A stretch of 64,000 nt of DNA from Hymenobacter gelipurpurascens (GCF_900187375.1 NZ_FYEW01000001.1:1674001-1738000); one strand, 5' to 3'; positions 8,164-16,163 are shown, numbered from the stretch's first letter. Numbers and translations: made by a program. Notes: a model not told the origin generated them from the letters alone.

Positions 8164-9675
8164 ATGAAAAAATCAAGACTTACACTTCGTTCTCTCTCCC
8201 TAATGGGTCTTGGGCTGGCTTTTCTGGCTAGCTGCAGCAAAGAAGAAATTACCGTGGCGGATACGCAACCGCAGAACAGCACGTCAAACAATCAAGCAGA
8301 GGTTTCCAGCGAGTCTGTAGTTCGTCGGGGCCAGAGCTACATCATTCTTTCGTCTACTGATAATTTGCCTAGTGACTTGGCCAGCCAGATGCAGGCGGCC
8401 AATGGTACCCTTACCGGAGAGCTTTCCGGCGCTGGCCTAGCTCTGGCTACTTCCACCGATCCGGATTTCGCAGCCAAAGCCTCCCGCATTAGCGGCGTGC
8501 GTTCTGTAATCCACGATTTTACTTATCAGGGCTTCGCTCCTAATTCCGCTCGGGATGTGGAAGCAGTAACGGAATCAGACAATACCAACCCGGCTACCAG
8601 TGCCGATAACGACCGGTTTTTTCCGCTTCAGTGGGGCCACACCGCTATTCAGGCACCTGAGGCCTGGAATACGGGTGCCCGCGGCAAAGGCGCCTTGGTA
8701 GCGGTGCTTGACGGCGGCTTCGACCTGACGCATCCGGACCTAGTGGCAAACATTGCCGGCTCCAAAAGCTTTGTTCCTGGCGAGGCAGCGCAGTTTAAAG
8801 GCAGCGCTTTCAGCCATGGAACGCATACAGCCGGCACTATCGGGGCCGTTGATAACAACCTCGGCGTAGTGGGCGTAGCACCAGAGGCGAAGCTGCTGCT
8901 GGTAAAAGTACTGGCCGACGGGGGCTCAGGTTCCTTCTCCTGGATGATCCAAGGTATTTATTACGCTGTTTCGCAGCAGGCTGATGTTATCAATATGAGC
9001 TTGGGAGCCGCTATTCCTAATAGCAGCAAATACCGCGACGATAATGGCACGCCTGAGGATACCTCGGACGACAAATGGGTAAACGACACGAAGGAGATTC
9101 AGGAGTTGCTGGTCGCCATCAGTAAGGCCACCTCCTACGCCACCAAAAAAGGCGTAACGGTTATTGCCTCGGCTGGCAATGATGCCAACAATGGCCAGCG
9201 CGATAAAAACCTGGTGCACATTCCTTCGGGCGCTACCGATGTAATTTCCATCTCGGCAACCGGCCCCATGGGCTGGGCACTGAAGCCGCTGGAAACGAAT
9301 CTTGACCGGATGGCTTCCTACACCAACTTTGGTACTTCGGATGTGGAATTTGCTGCTCCAGGTGGCGACGCAGCGTACCCCGGCAACGACATTGCCTCTA
9401 TTGCTGGCGTAACCCAATATGCGTTTGCGTTTGACATGGTATTCAGCCTCACTAGCCAGGGCCGCTACACGTGGTCGGCTGGTACGAGCATGGCGGGTCC
9501 GCACGCGGCCGGCGTTGCTGCCCTGATTGTGGGCAAAGCCGGTGGCCAGCTGGATCCATCTCGGGTGCGGGCCATCATGCGCGCTTCCGCCGACGACCTC
9601 GGCAAGCCCGGCCGTGACCCCTACTATGGTTATGGCCGCGTAAATGCTCTGCGGGCTGTATCGCAGGCATTCTAG
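8164..9675 (+). CDS. S8 (subtilisin-like) serine protease, lipoprotein
   Basis: The 503-residue protein starts with a lipoprotein signal (MKKSRLTLRSLSLMGLGLAF, lipobox LASC, Cys24). An inhibitor-like prodomain follows (about 50-125, with YIILSSTDNLPSDL), then the S8 catalytic domain. The catalytic triad is visible as Asp183 in VAVLDGGFD (Gly replaces the usual Thr after Asp), His218 in SHGTHTAG and Ser442 in SAGTSMAGPHAAG. It should act in the periplasm or at the cell surface on unknown proteins. Transcription ends at the hairpin that follows. Confidence 0.93.
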   Translation: MKKSRLTLRSLSLMGLGLAFLASCSKEEITVADTQPQNSTSNNQAEVSSESVVRRGQSYIILSSTDNLPSDLASQMQAANGTLTGELSGAGLALATSTDPDFAAKASRISGVRSVIHDFTYQGFAPNSARDVEAVTESDNTNPATSADNDRFFPLQWGHTAIQAPEAWNTGARGKGALVAVLDGGFDLTHPDLVANIAGSKSFVPGEAAQFKGSAFSHGTHTAGTIGAVDNNLGVVGVAPEAKLLLVKVLADGGSGSFSWMIQGIYYAVSQQADVINMSLGAAIPNSSKYRDDNGTPEDTSDDKWVNDTKEIQELLVAISKATSYATKKGVTVIASAGNDANNGQRDKNLVHIPSGATDVISISATGPMGWALKPLETNLDRMASYTNFGTSDVEFAAPGGDAAYPGNDIASIAGVTQYAFAFDMVFSLTSQGRYTWSAGTSMAGPHAAGVAALIVGKAGGQLDPSRVRAIMRASADDLGKPGRDPYYGYGRVNALRAVSQAF

Positions 9676-9711
9676 CTTTACTAGGCCAGTAAGCTGCGCC
9701 TATTAGCCGCC

Positions 9712-9755
9712 AATAAGAAAGCCCGTTTCCAAGTTTGGAAACGGGCTTTCTTATT
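9712..9755 (+). terminator. Rho-independent terminator after the S8 protease gene
   Basis: Perfect 21-base arms (9712-9732 and 9735-9755) flank a 2-base gap. The core is AAAGCCCGTTTCC and its complement, with A-rich and T-rich ends. Confidence 0.85.
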
Positions 9756-9930
9756 CATACCTGCTGAGTAAAGCGATGCGCCAGGATATAATAACTGACG
9801 CAGTAGAAGTCGATGACGATGCCCCGATTTTCTATAGCGAGGAATGCTTCTTAGCGTGCGCTGGCTCCAGAAAAACTAGGAGCAATTCACTTCTGAAGAA
9901 TGTCCCGATGCTGCTTAACTGAATAGTTGT

Positions 9931-10470
9931 TTAGTTACGAGGCTGGTATTTCGACTTAATGAAATCCAGCATTTCCCGCACCTGCTCATCGTCTTTGTTA
10001 ACCTCGATTTTCCACAGTGCTTCTACCAAAAGCAGCAACAGGCTCGATTCTTTGGCAGGGTCCTCGTAGCCTAGCTGCTCAAAGGCTTTCCGCAGCAAGG
10101 CGGGTACCGGCTGCAGGAAACGCTCGTGCTGCTTGATGGCCGTAGCGCTATCGGCCAGCCTCGACTGCAGTTTCCAGAAATGCGGCTCTTCGCGCACCAG
10201 CTTGTAGGGCAGTTCTATTACGCTATGCACGAACTCCAGAGGCGCGCGGCCCTCAAACCACCCACGATTCTGCTCGATAATACGCTTATAGCCGTTCTTG
10301 ATGATGAAGTCGAGCAATTGCTCCTTCGATCCGAAGTGTTTGAATATCAAAGCTTCTGACACTCCCGCCTCCTTAGCAATTAATTGCGTGGGGGTATGTT
10401 CAAAGCCCTTTTCCCCAAAAAGCTGAAGCGCTGTTTGGGCAATGTGCTGCTTGCGGTTGGTCATGGACAC
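9931..10470 (-). CDS. TetR/AcrR family transcriptional regulator
   Basis: The 179-residue protein has the TetR N-terminal DNA-binding domain: IAQTALQLFGEKGFEHTPTQ, then LIAKEAGVSEALIFKHFGSK as the helix-turn-helix with its following helix. A helical ligand-binding domain of variable sequence follows. The gene faces the 880-base gap that carries a perfect GTGAGTG-CA-CACTCAC palindrome at 10981-10996, a plausible but unproven operator. Its regulated genes are not evident; the genes on its 3' side run convergently toward it. Confidence 0.88.
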   Translation of the reverse strand: MSMTNRKQHIAQTALQLFGEKGFEHTPTQLIAKEAGVSEALIFKHFGSKEQLLDFIIKNGYKRIIEQNRGWFEGRAPLEFVHSVIELPYKLVREEPHFWKLQSRLADSATAIKQHERFLQPVPALLRKAFEQLGYEDPAKESSLLLLLVEALWKIEVNKDDEQVREMLDFIKSKYQPRN

Positions 10471-10694
10471 GGTATGTTTCTCTGCTATTGCGGCTCAATA
10501 TAGCACCCTAAAAGGGCGCTACGTAGCCTATACGGCTATTCTCCGCACAGATTATCAAAAAAAGATACAGTTACCTGCTGTTTCCTCGGCCGTTTAGGGC
10601 CACCCTAACATCCTCGTGCCTACTACTTACCTCCAGTTTCTCGAGTCCGCCGCTTTTCTGCTGGTGCAGAGGTGCCACAACCTTATATACCATA

Positions 10695-10923
10695 AGCCGG
10701 CCGAACTGGAGGGTATCCAATTCGGCCGGCTGCGAGGTAGTAGAAGCAGGATGTCTGGGCCTGGGGAGCCAGACGGCTAACTACAAATTTCGCCAGATGG
10801 GTGGGATCAGCATCTGGGTAAACGGGGCGTGGGAATTAAATTACCAGATGGGGTGGGGAGCATCTGGGTAAGCGGGCGTGGGAATTCTCAATCAGCTAAC
10901 TGGGTGGGATCAGCTGGCTGATT
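10695..10923. ncRNA. Tandem-hairpin element with conserved loops; candidate structured RNA
   Basis: Five inverted repeats follow in a row: 10695-10705/10721-10731 (11 bp), 10753-10758/10769-10774, 10793-10799/10811-10817 (CCAGATG/CATCTGG), 10844-10850/10861-10867 (same stem) and 10890-10896/10917-10923 (AATCAGC/GCTGATT). Hairpins 3 and 5 share the apical sequence GGGTGGGATCAG, hairpin 4 has GGGGTGGGGAG and hairpin 2 has CCTGGGGAG. The linkers after hairpins 3 and 4 are also alike (GTAAACGGGGCGTGGGAATT and GTAAGCGGGCGTGGGAATT). Conserved loops and linkers with differing stems suggest a folded RNA or a repeated protein-binding unit. The transcribed strand is unknown and no known RNA family was recognised. 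Confidence 0.45.
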
Positions 10924-10980
10924 GATGGAACAATATTAAGCAAAGATTCTTGATCGCAAGTAAGTATTCACTTTTTTTTC

Positions 10981-10996
10981 GTGAGTGCACACTCAC
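10981..10996. promoter_or_regulatory. Perfect inverted repeat GTGAGTG-CA-CACTCAC, candidate TetR operator
   Basis: Seven-base perfect arms with a 2-base centre, directly after a T run. The size and symmetry suit a TetR dimer. The regulator at 9931-10470 is the nearest candidate, but no target gene with a clear start lies directly beside it. Confidence 0.4.
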
Positions 10997-11075
10997 CTTT
11001 TAGTAGTTATAGCCAGAAAACAGGCCCTCTAATGCTCTAGCCTGGGGATTATGCTCAAACCGGGAATGAAAAATA

Positions 11076-11093
11076 AACTAACAAATGTTTGTT
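11076..11093. promoter_or_regulatory. Candidate operator of the paa TetR regulator (upstream copy)
   Basis: AACTAAC-AAAT-GTTTGTT has the same 7-4-7 layout as the perfect site before paaA and differs in one arm position and one spacer base. It lies 259 bases before the start of the TetR gene at 11352, so it may mediate autoregulation. Confidence 0.55.
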
Positions 11094-11234
11094 GACCACG
11101 CACATCTACGCTACTTTTAACAGCCCTCTTCTCACTTTTGGCTGTGTGGCTAAGCCCATTTAATGCTGAATTAGTACGGTGTCTGTACTGCAGCGTGAGC
11201 AGCAAACTCTGCGAATTGAAAGTTCTTAATAACC

Positions 11235-11246
11235 TGGCCTAGGCCA
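11235..11246. repeat. 12-base palindrome TGGCCTAGGCCA
   Basis: One of at least four exact copies in this window; others are at 11980-11991, 34719-34730 (inside a gene) and about 63068-63079 (inside a gene). It is the full form of the over-represented word TGGCCTA. Confidence 0.7.
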
Positions 11247-11351
11247 CCTTTATAGTGAGAAAGGTTACAGCCATTTGTGGCACCTTTCATGGGCAAGTGC
11301 TTTTGCCCCGCAACAAGCCCTCCGAACTCCCGTCCGCCCTACCCTTCCCAG

Positions 11352-11933
11352 ATGGCTAAGAAAATCAAGACGAATAAACGACAGATTATCCTGGAAGAAG
11401 CCGCCAAGCTCTTCAAGGATCGAGGGTTTGGCGGTACGTCGATGCGCGATTTGGGGGCGCAGGTAGGCATGGAAGCAGCGAGCATGTATAACCACATCAA
11501 CTCCAAGGATGAGATTCTGGAGCACATCTGCTTTCACGTTTCCAACACCTATATCTCACAGCTGGCCCAGATTGAGCAAACGGATGCCACATATGTAGAG
11601 AAAATCAGGGCGCTGGTGCGGTTGCACATCCACCTGATGATAGAGGACGGCGCGGCCGTATCAGTAGCCAACAACGACTGGAAATACCTCACCGGCGACA
11701 AGCTGACCGAGTTTAAAGATGCTCGCAAACGCTACGAGCGTGGCTTCGCGGCCCTGATTGAGCAAGGTATTGAGGCCGGTGAGCTGCAGCCCGTGAACGT
11801 ATCGGTGGCGCTGTTCACAATTCTCTCGGCCGTGCGGTGGGTAGAGCTATGGTACCGGCCCGGCCGCGGCATCTCCGGCGAGGAATTAGAGGAAAACATC
11901 ATGACCATTTTGCTGAATGGCCTAGCAAAATAA
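11352..11933 (+). CDS. TetR family regulator of the phenylacetate cluster (PaaR-like)
   Basis: The 193-residue protein has a TetR DNA-binding domain at residues 8-55 (ILEEAAKLFKDRGFGGTSMR, then AQVGMEAASMYNHINSKDEI). A C-terminal ligand-binding domain of the type seen in regulators of acyl-CoA degradation follows. The ATG at 11352 begins MAKKIKTNKRQ, as usual for the family; an upstream in-frame start at 11277 is unlikely. The gene directly precedes paaE. Matching inverted repeats lie upstream of it and before paaA, so it probably represses both until phenylacetyl-CoA or a related CoA ester accumulates. The ligand is inferred. Confidence 0.85.
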   Translation: MAKKIKTNKRQIILEEAAKLFKDRGFGGTSMRDLGAQVGMEAASMYNHINSKDEILEHICFHVSNTYISQLAQIEQTDATYVEKIRALVRLHIHLMIEDGAAVSVANNDWKYLTGDKLTEFKDARKRYERGFAALIEQGIEAGELQPVNVSVALFTILSAVRWVELWYRPGRGISGEELEENIMTILLNGLAK

Positions 11934-11979
11934 TATCAGTTGCCTGTTGTGAGTTGCTGGTTACCAGTGTCATTCTTAA

Positions 11980-11991
11980 TGGCCTAGGCCA
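11980..11991. repeat. 12-base palindrome TGGCCTAGGCCA
   Basis: Second exact copy of the palindrome, in the gap between the TetR gene and paaE. Confidence 0.7.
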
Positions 11992-12051
11992 CTTGGCAAT
12001 CGGCAACTAGCAACTCACACTCGGTAACTCCTAACTGGAAACTCATCCCTA

Positions 12052-13131
12052 ATGAGCCGATTTCATAAAGTTAAAATCAAGCGCATCAACAAGGAAACGC
12101 CCGACTGCGTGACGCTGTCGTTGGACGTACCCACCGAGCTGCACGACACGTTCAAGTTTACCCAGGGCCAGTACCTCACGTTTCGGCGGGAGCACAACGG
12201 CGAAGAGCTGCGCCGCTCCTACTCCATTTGTAGCAGCCCCCTGGATGGCGAGTGGCAGGTAGCCATCAAGAAAGTACCGGAAGGTCGCTTCTCTTCTCTG
12301 GCGGTAGAAAACCTGCAGGTGGGCGAAGAGTTGGAAGTGATGCCGCCGGCCGGCCATTTCTACACGGTGCTGCACCCTGAGCAGGCCAAAAACTATGTAG
12401 CCTTCGCGGCAGGTAGCGGCATTACGCCGGTCTTTTCCATTATTAAAACCATTCTGCTGACGGAGCCCAAGAGCCAGGTAACACTGATTTATGGCAACCG
12501 TGGCCGCAACTCCATCATCTTTAAAGAGGCCATTGAGGCACTGAAGAACAAGTTTCTGCAACGCTTCAGCGTCTACCATATCCTCAGCCGCGAGCAGGGC
12601 GACACGGACTTACTGTTCGGCCGCATTGATGAGGCAAAGACCCAGCAGTTCCTCCAGAAGATTCTGCCCGCTGATCAGATTGACGAAGCTTTCCTCTGCG
12701 GCCCCGAAGAGATGATTAACGGGGTACGTGCGGCGCTAAGCAGCGCGGGCGTAGCCCCAGAAAAGATTCACTTTGAAATGTTTACCTCCGCTAGCAGCGC
12801 CAAAAAAGCGGCTGGCCCGGCCAAGGTGCATCCTATTGGCGAAGACGACAAGAAAAGCCGGGTAATGGTGCAACTTGATGGTGGTACCCGCGTGCTGGAA
12901 ATGTCGTACTACGGTAATACTATTCTGGATGAGCTGCTGGAAAGCGGAGCCGACGCGCCCTACTCCTGCAAAAACGGCATGTGCAGCACCTGCCGCTGTC
13001 GGGTAATAGAAGGCACGGTGGAAATGGATGTGAACTACTCCCTCTCGGATACGGAACTGGCAAAAGGCTACGTCCTCTCCTGTCAGGCCCGCCCCACATC
13101 GGAGAAGGTGAAGGTCGATTTTGACCAGTAA
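12052..13131 (+). CDS. paaE: Phenylacetyl-CoA epoxidase reductase subunit PaaE
   Basis: The 359-residue flavin/iron-sulfur reductase passes electrons from NADPH to the PaaABC(D) epoxidase. The FAD domain carries RRSYSICSSP, the nucleotide domain carries AAGSGITPVFSIIKTIL and LCGPEEMI, and the C-terminal plant-type ferredoxin domain has the [2Fe-2S] ligands Cys306, Cys311, Cys314 and Cys344 (CKNGMCSTCRC, then LSCQA). paaE is usually last of the epoxidase genes but here comes first, just after the regulator. The 5' leader is rich in AACT units spaced 7-9 bases apart. Related oxygenase reductases such as HmpX-type proteins look alike, but context decides. Confidence 0.92.
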   Translation: MSRFHKVKIKRINKETPDCVTLSLDVPTELHDTFKFTQGQYLTFRREHNGEELRRSYSICSSPLDGEWQVAIKKVPEGRFSSLAVENLQVGEELEVMPPAGHFYTVLHPEQAKNYVAFAAGSGITPVFSIIKTILLTEPKSQVTLIYGNRGRNSIIFKEAIEALKNKFLQRFSVYHILSREQGDTDLLFGRIDEAKTQQFLQKILPADQIDEAFLCGPEEMINGVRAALSSAGVAPEKIHFEMFTSASSAKKAAGPAKVHPIGEDDKKSRVMVQLDGGTRVLEMSYYGNTILDELLESGADAPYSCKNGMCSTCRCRVIEGTVEMDVNYSLSDTELAKGYVLSCQARPTSEKVKVDFDQ

Positions 13132-13240
13132 TGGCCTAGCACTGGCATGCTGAGTGAAGCGAGGAACCTGGATTCAGTTTCTATATATTCAACCAGCTTC
13201 TTCGCTCCGCCCGTAAAGCAAGCGCAATATTTTTCTTACT

Positions 13241-13264
13241 TTTAACTAACGAATGTTAGTTAAA
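13241..13264. promoter_or_regulatory. Perfect operator before paaA (PaaR-type TetR site)
   Basis: TTTAACTAAC and GTTAGTTAAA are perfect 10-base arms around the 4-base spacer GAAT, ending 15 bases before the paaA start. A repressor bound here would cover the promoter/leader. A one-arm-mismatch version lies upstream of the TetR gene at 11076-11093. Confidence 0.75.
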
Positions 13265-13279
13265 CTTTGTTGAAAGCGT

Positions 13280-14245
13280 ATGGAAACGGTAGAAATCAAC
13301 CTCGAAGAGCAGTTTCAGGCCCGCATTGACGCGGATGTGCGCATTGAGCCCAAGGATTGGATGCCCGACGCGTATCGCAAAACGCTGATTCGGCAGATTT
13401 CTCAGCACGCTCACTCTGAGTTGGTTGGTATGCTGCCCGAAGGCAACTGGATTACCCGCGCTCCTTCGCTGAAGCGCAAGTCCATTCTGCTTTCCAAAGT
13501 GCAGGACGAAGCTGGCCATGGCCTCTACCTCTACAGCGCGGCCGAAACCCTGGGTGCCTCCCGCGACCAAATGCTGGCCGATCTGCACTCGGGCAAAGCC
13601 AAGTATTCCAGCATCTTCAACTACCCCACGCTTAGTTGGGCCGATATGGGCACGGTGGGCTGGCTCGTGGATGGTGCCGCCATCCTGAACCAAGTGCCGC
13701 TGTGCCGTACTTCCTACGGCCCGTATGCTCGTGCCATGGTGCGCGTTTGTAAGGAAGAAAGCTTCCACCAGCGCCAGGGCTTCGAGATTATGCAGACCCT
13801 CTGTGAAGGTGCGCCCGAGCAGAAAGCCATGGCGCAGGAAGCCCTGAACCGGTGGTGGTGGCCTACGCTGATGATGTTCGGCCCCAAAGACGCCGACTCG
13901 CCCAACACGGCCCAAAGCATGAACTGGCGCATCAAGCGCTTCACCAACGACGAGCTGCGTCAGAAGTTCGTGGACATGATGGTGCCCCAGGCTGAGTTCC
14001 TGGGCCTGACCGTTCCCGACCCGAACCTGAAGTGGAACGACACCAAAAACGGCTACGACTTCGGCGACGTGGACTGGGAAGAGTTCTGGAACGTGGTGAA
14101 AGGCAACGGCATGTGCAACAAAGACCGCCTCGGCGCCCGCGTCAAAGCCCACGAAGAAGGCGCTTGGGTCCGCGAAGCCGCCCTCGCCCACGCCGCTAAA
14201 CGTGCGCAGCGCGCCGAGCAGGAAGCCGTTTCGCAAGTGGCCTAG
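13280..14245 (+). CDS. paaA: Phenylacetyl-CoA epoxidase catalytic subunit PaaA
   Basis: The 321-residue protein is the di-iron oxygenase subunit that forms the ring 1,2-epoxide of phenylacetyl-CoA. Recognisable segments include [40 protein letters not shown] (with the ExxH metal-ligand pattern), [13 protein letters not shown] and [12 protein letters not shown]. These match the PaaA family along its full length. It is preceded by a perfect palindromic operator and followed by a repeat hairpin before paaB. A 349-codon open frame on the opposite strand is a codon-bias shadow. Confidence 0.96.
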   Translation: METVEINLEEQFQARIDADVRIEPKDWMPDAYRKTLIRQISQHAHSELVGMLPEGNWITRAPSLKRKSILLSKVQDEAGHGLYLYSAAETLGASRDQMLADLHSGKAKYSSIFNYPTLSWADMGTVGWLVDGAAILNQVPLCRTSYGPYARAMVRVCKEESFHQRQGFEIMQTLCEGAPEQKAMAQEALNRWWWPTLMMFGPKDADSPNTAQSMNWRIKRFTNDELRQKFVDMMVPQAEFLGLTVPDPNLKWNDTKNGYDFGDVDWEEFWNVVKGNGMCNKDRLGARVKAHEEGAWVREAALAHAAKRAQRAEQEAVSQVA

Positions 14246-14274
14246 GCCTGTTTGGCAAAGAACCCAAAGAGTAG

Positions 14275-14315
14275 GTAGCCCGTCATGCTTCGACAAGCTC
14301 AGCATGACGGGCTAC
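14275..14315. repeat. Short palindromic repeat, family A (CGTCATGCT type)
   Basis: Arms GTAGCCCGTCATGCT (14275-14289) and its complement (14301-14315) surround an 11-base centre containing CGACAAGCTC. This is a compact relative of the CGTCATGCTGAGCTT repeats found later in the cluster. There is no T run, so it may only be a transcript hairpin in the paaA-paaB gap. Confidence 0.7.
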
Positions 14316-14365
14316 TTTCCAGCTAACTCACGCTAGGCCACCCCCCTACTCCAACCGTTGTGAAA

Positions 14366-14397
14366 TTCACCATTTCACCACTTCACCATCTCACCTA
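14366..14397 (+). promoter_or_regulatory. 8-base-phased TTCACCA tract directly before the paaB start
   Basis: Four successive 8-base units, TTCACCAT, TTCACCAC, TTCACCAT and CTCACCTA, end exactly at the paaB ATG. The tract has no G, which would leave the initiation region unpaired. Thirty of its bases recur exactly at 53364-53393, and related tracts precede other starts. A translational or leader role is inferred. Confidence 0.5.
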
Positions 14398-14685
14398 ATG
14401 ACTCAGCACGAATGGCCTCTGTGGGAGGTTTTTATCCGCAGCAAGCAGGGCCTCGATCATAAGCACGTGGGCAGCCTGCACGCGGCCGACGCGGCCATGG
14501 CCATCCAGAACGCCCGCGACGTGTACACGCGCCGCATGGAGGGCATCAGCATCTGGGTGGTAGAGTCGAAGCATGTGCACGCTTCCAATCCCGATGATGC
14601 CGCTGCCTTCTTCGACCCGGCCAACGATAAAGTATACCGGCACCCCACGTTTTACGAGGTTCCGGATTCTATCAAGCACATGTAA
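14398..14685 (+). CDS. paaB: Phenylacetyl-CoA epoxidase structural subunit PaaB
   Basis: The 95-residue protein has the PaaB opening WPLWEVFIRSKQGLDHKHVG, followed by SLHAADAAMAIQNARDVYTR and VVESKHVHAS. PaaB bridges the PaaAC subcomplexes and is needed for assembly of the epoxidase. It is followed by paaC after 11 bases and belongs to the same transcript. Length and sequence fit the family. Confidence 0.95.
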   Translation: MTQHEWPLWEVFIRSKQGLDHKHVGSLHAADAAMAIQNARDVYTRRMEGISIWVVESKHVHASNPDDAAAFFDPANDKVYRHPTFYEVPDSIKHM

Positions 14686-14696
14686 TTTCTGAGGTT

Positions 14697-15500
14697 ATGC
14701 AAGTCACTCCATCCGAAACGGTTTCGTTGGCCAATTACACGCCAGAGGTGCGGCAGCAGATGTTTCGCTACGTGCTGCAGCTCGCCGATACCAGCCTGAT
14801 TCTAGGCCACCGCCTATCGGAGTGGTGCGGACACGGCCCCATTCTGGAGCAGGATCTAGCCATGGCCAACATTGCGCTGGACTTGCTGGGCGAAACGCGT
14901 AGCCTTTACCAATACGCCGCTGAGCTGGAAGGCCAGGGCCGCACGGAGGATGACTTGGCCTTCCTGCGCCTTGCCACCGAATACCAGAACCCGCTGCTGG
15001 TGGAGCAGCCCAATGGCGACTTCGCCGACACGGTAGTTCGGCAGTTCCTGTTCGATAACTTTCATTTCCATTTCCTGCAGCAGCTCCAGACCAGCCCCGA
15101 TGAGCGGCTGGCCGCTATTGCGGAAAAAGCCTGGAAGGAAGCGGCGTACCATCTCAAATGGAGTTCTGAGTGGATTATCCGTCTCGGCGACGGCACCGAC
15201 GAAAGCCGGCAGCGCGTGGAGAAATCCATTGGCAACCTATGGCGCTACTCCGGCGAGCTGACCACCCCCACCGCCACGGAAAAGAGCCTGCAAAGCATCG
15301 GCCTGATTCCGGAGTATGCCGCGCTGCTGCCCGCCATGCAGGCCCACTTGCATAAGGTATTTGAGGAGGCCACGCTGCCCGTGCCGCCAGAGGCCTACAT
15401 GCAGAAAGGCGGCAAAGAAGGACGCCACACCGAACACCTGGGCTATATTCTGACAGAGCTGCAATACATGCAGCGTACCTACCCCGGCCTGAAATGGTAA
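14697..15500 (+). CDS. paaC: Phenylacetyl-CoA epoxidase structural subunit PaaC
   Basis: The 267-residue protein is the PaaA-like structural partner. It shares the ferritin-like fold and stabilises PaaA. Typical segments are LADTSLILGHRLSEWCGHGP, ALDLLGETRSLYQYAAE and EKAWKEAAYHLKWSSEWIIR. It lies 11 bases after paaB, and its stop overlaps the paaD start by 7 bases, so translation is probably coupled. Confidence 0.95.
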   Translation: MQVTPSETVSLANYTPEVRQQMFRYVLQLADTSLILGHRLSEWCGHGPILEQDLAMANIALDLLGETRSLYQYAAELEGQGRTEDDLAFLRLATEYQNPLLVEQPNGDFADTVVRQFLFDNFHFHFLQQLQTSPDERLAAIAEKAWKEAAYHLKWSSEWIIRLGDGTDESRQRVEKSIGNLWRYSGELTTPTATEKSLQSIGLIPEYAALLPAMQAHLHKVFEEATLPVPPEAYMQKGGKEGRHTEHLGYILTELQYMQRTYPGLKW

Positions 15501-16003
15501 CTGAAACGCACGCGCCCACGGAAGAACGCATCTGGCAACTGCTGGAGGAAGTCTTCGACCCCGAAGTGCCCGTGCTGAGCATTCTGGATCTGGGCATTGT
15601 GCGCGGCGTGCAGGTAGAGGGCGAGCAGGTAACTATAACCATCACGCCCACCTACTCCGGCTGCCCGGCCATGAGTACTATTGCCACCGATATCCGGTTG
15701 CGGCTGCTGGCCGAAGGCATTACCCACGTCGCCATCAACAACCAGCTCCGCCCCGCCTGGACCACCGACTGGATGACTACCGCCGGGCGCGAAAAGCTAG
15801 AGGCCTACGGTATTGCCGCGCCGGTTAATGGCACGGCTACCGGCCATGTTCTCAACCTGTTCGGGAAGGATACCGCTGTGCGCTGCCCGCTCTGCAAGTC
15901 AGAGCACACCCACCTGGTCAGCCAGTTTGGCTCCACCGCCTGCAAAGCCTCTTACCAGTGCGACGACTGCCTGGAGCCCTTCGATTACTTCAAGTGCCAC
16001 TAG
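15494..16003 (+). CDS. paaD: PaaD, Fe-S/maturation protein of the phenylacetyl-CoA epoxidase
   Basis: The 169-residue protein has a DUF59/MIP18-like N-terminal domain (EEVFDPEVPVLSILDLGIVR, YSGCPAMSTI). The C-terminal zinc-ribbon-like part has the cysteine pairs CPLC and CDDC plus a C-terminal Cys, the standard PaaD layout. It is needed for epoxidase activity, probably in iron-sulfur or di-iron centre maturation. The start overlaps paaC. Confidence 0.92.
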   Translation: MVTETHAPTEERIWQLLEEVFDPEVPVLSILDLGIVRGVQVEGEQVTITITPTYSGCPAMSTIATDIRLRLLAEGITHVAINNQLRPAWTTDWMTTAGREKLEAYGIAAPVNGTATGHVLNLFGKDTAVRCPLCKSEHTHLVSQFGSTACKASYQCDDCLEPFDYFKCH

Positions 16004-16022
16004 CTGCACATGCTTTTACCCG

Positions 16023-16123
16023 GAACGTCATCCGGCGCTTGCCGAAGGATCTCGCGTGCTGACATTGGGTTAGTAACTCAACATCAGCACCCGAGATCCT
16101 TCGGCAAGTTCAGGATGACATTC
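16023..16123. repeat. Palindromic repeat, family B (CGTCATCC...GGATCTCG type)
   Basis: Imperfect 40-base arms at 16023-16062 and 16084-16123, with a 21-base loop, fill the gap between paaD and paaG. The arm reads roughly CGTCATCCTGAACTTGCCGA then AGGATCTCGSGTGCTGA. A very similar arm forms the outer repeat at 20643-20851. Confidence 0.75.
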
Positions 16124-16163
16124 ATTCCAAAAGACCTATCACCCAGCCCCACTTCCTTTCCCA

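Larger units (their letters stand above)
10471..11351. other. 880-base gene-free region between two TetR genes
   Basis: No protein-coding frame is convincing. The region holds the tandem hairpins at 10695-10923, an A/T-rich segment around 10925-10980, two inverted-repeat operators (10981-10996 and 11076-11093) and one TGGCCTAGGCCA palindrome (11235-11246). This arrangement looks like a regulatory or RNA-coding region. Confidence 0.6.

Noticed and set aside
10695..10923. mini-ykkC (guanidine-II) riboswitch for the tandem hairpins
   Set aside because: That class has two hairpins with ACGR loops; the loops here are GGGTGGGATCAG-like and there are more than two.
13256..14305. Long open frame (349 codons) on the minus strand across paaA
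   Set aside because: It mirrors the strong, full-length PaaA gene; such frames are common opposite GC-rich genes. No family-like sequence.
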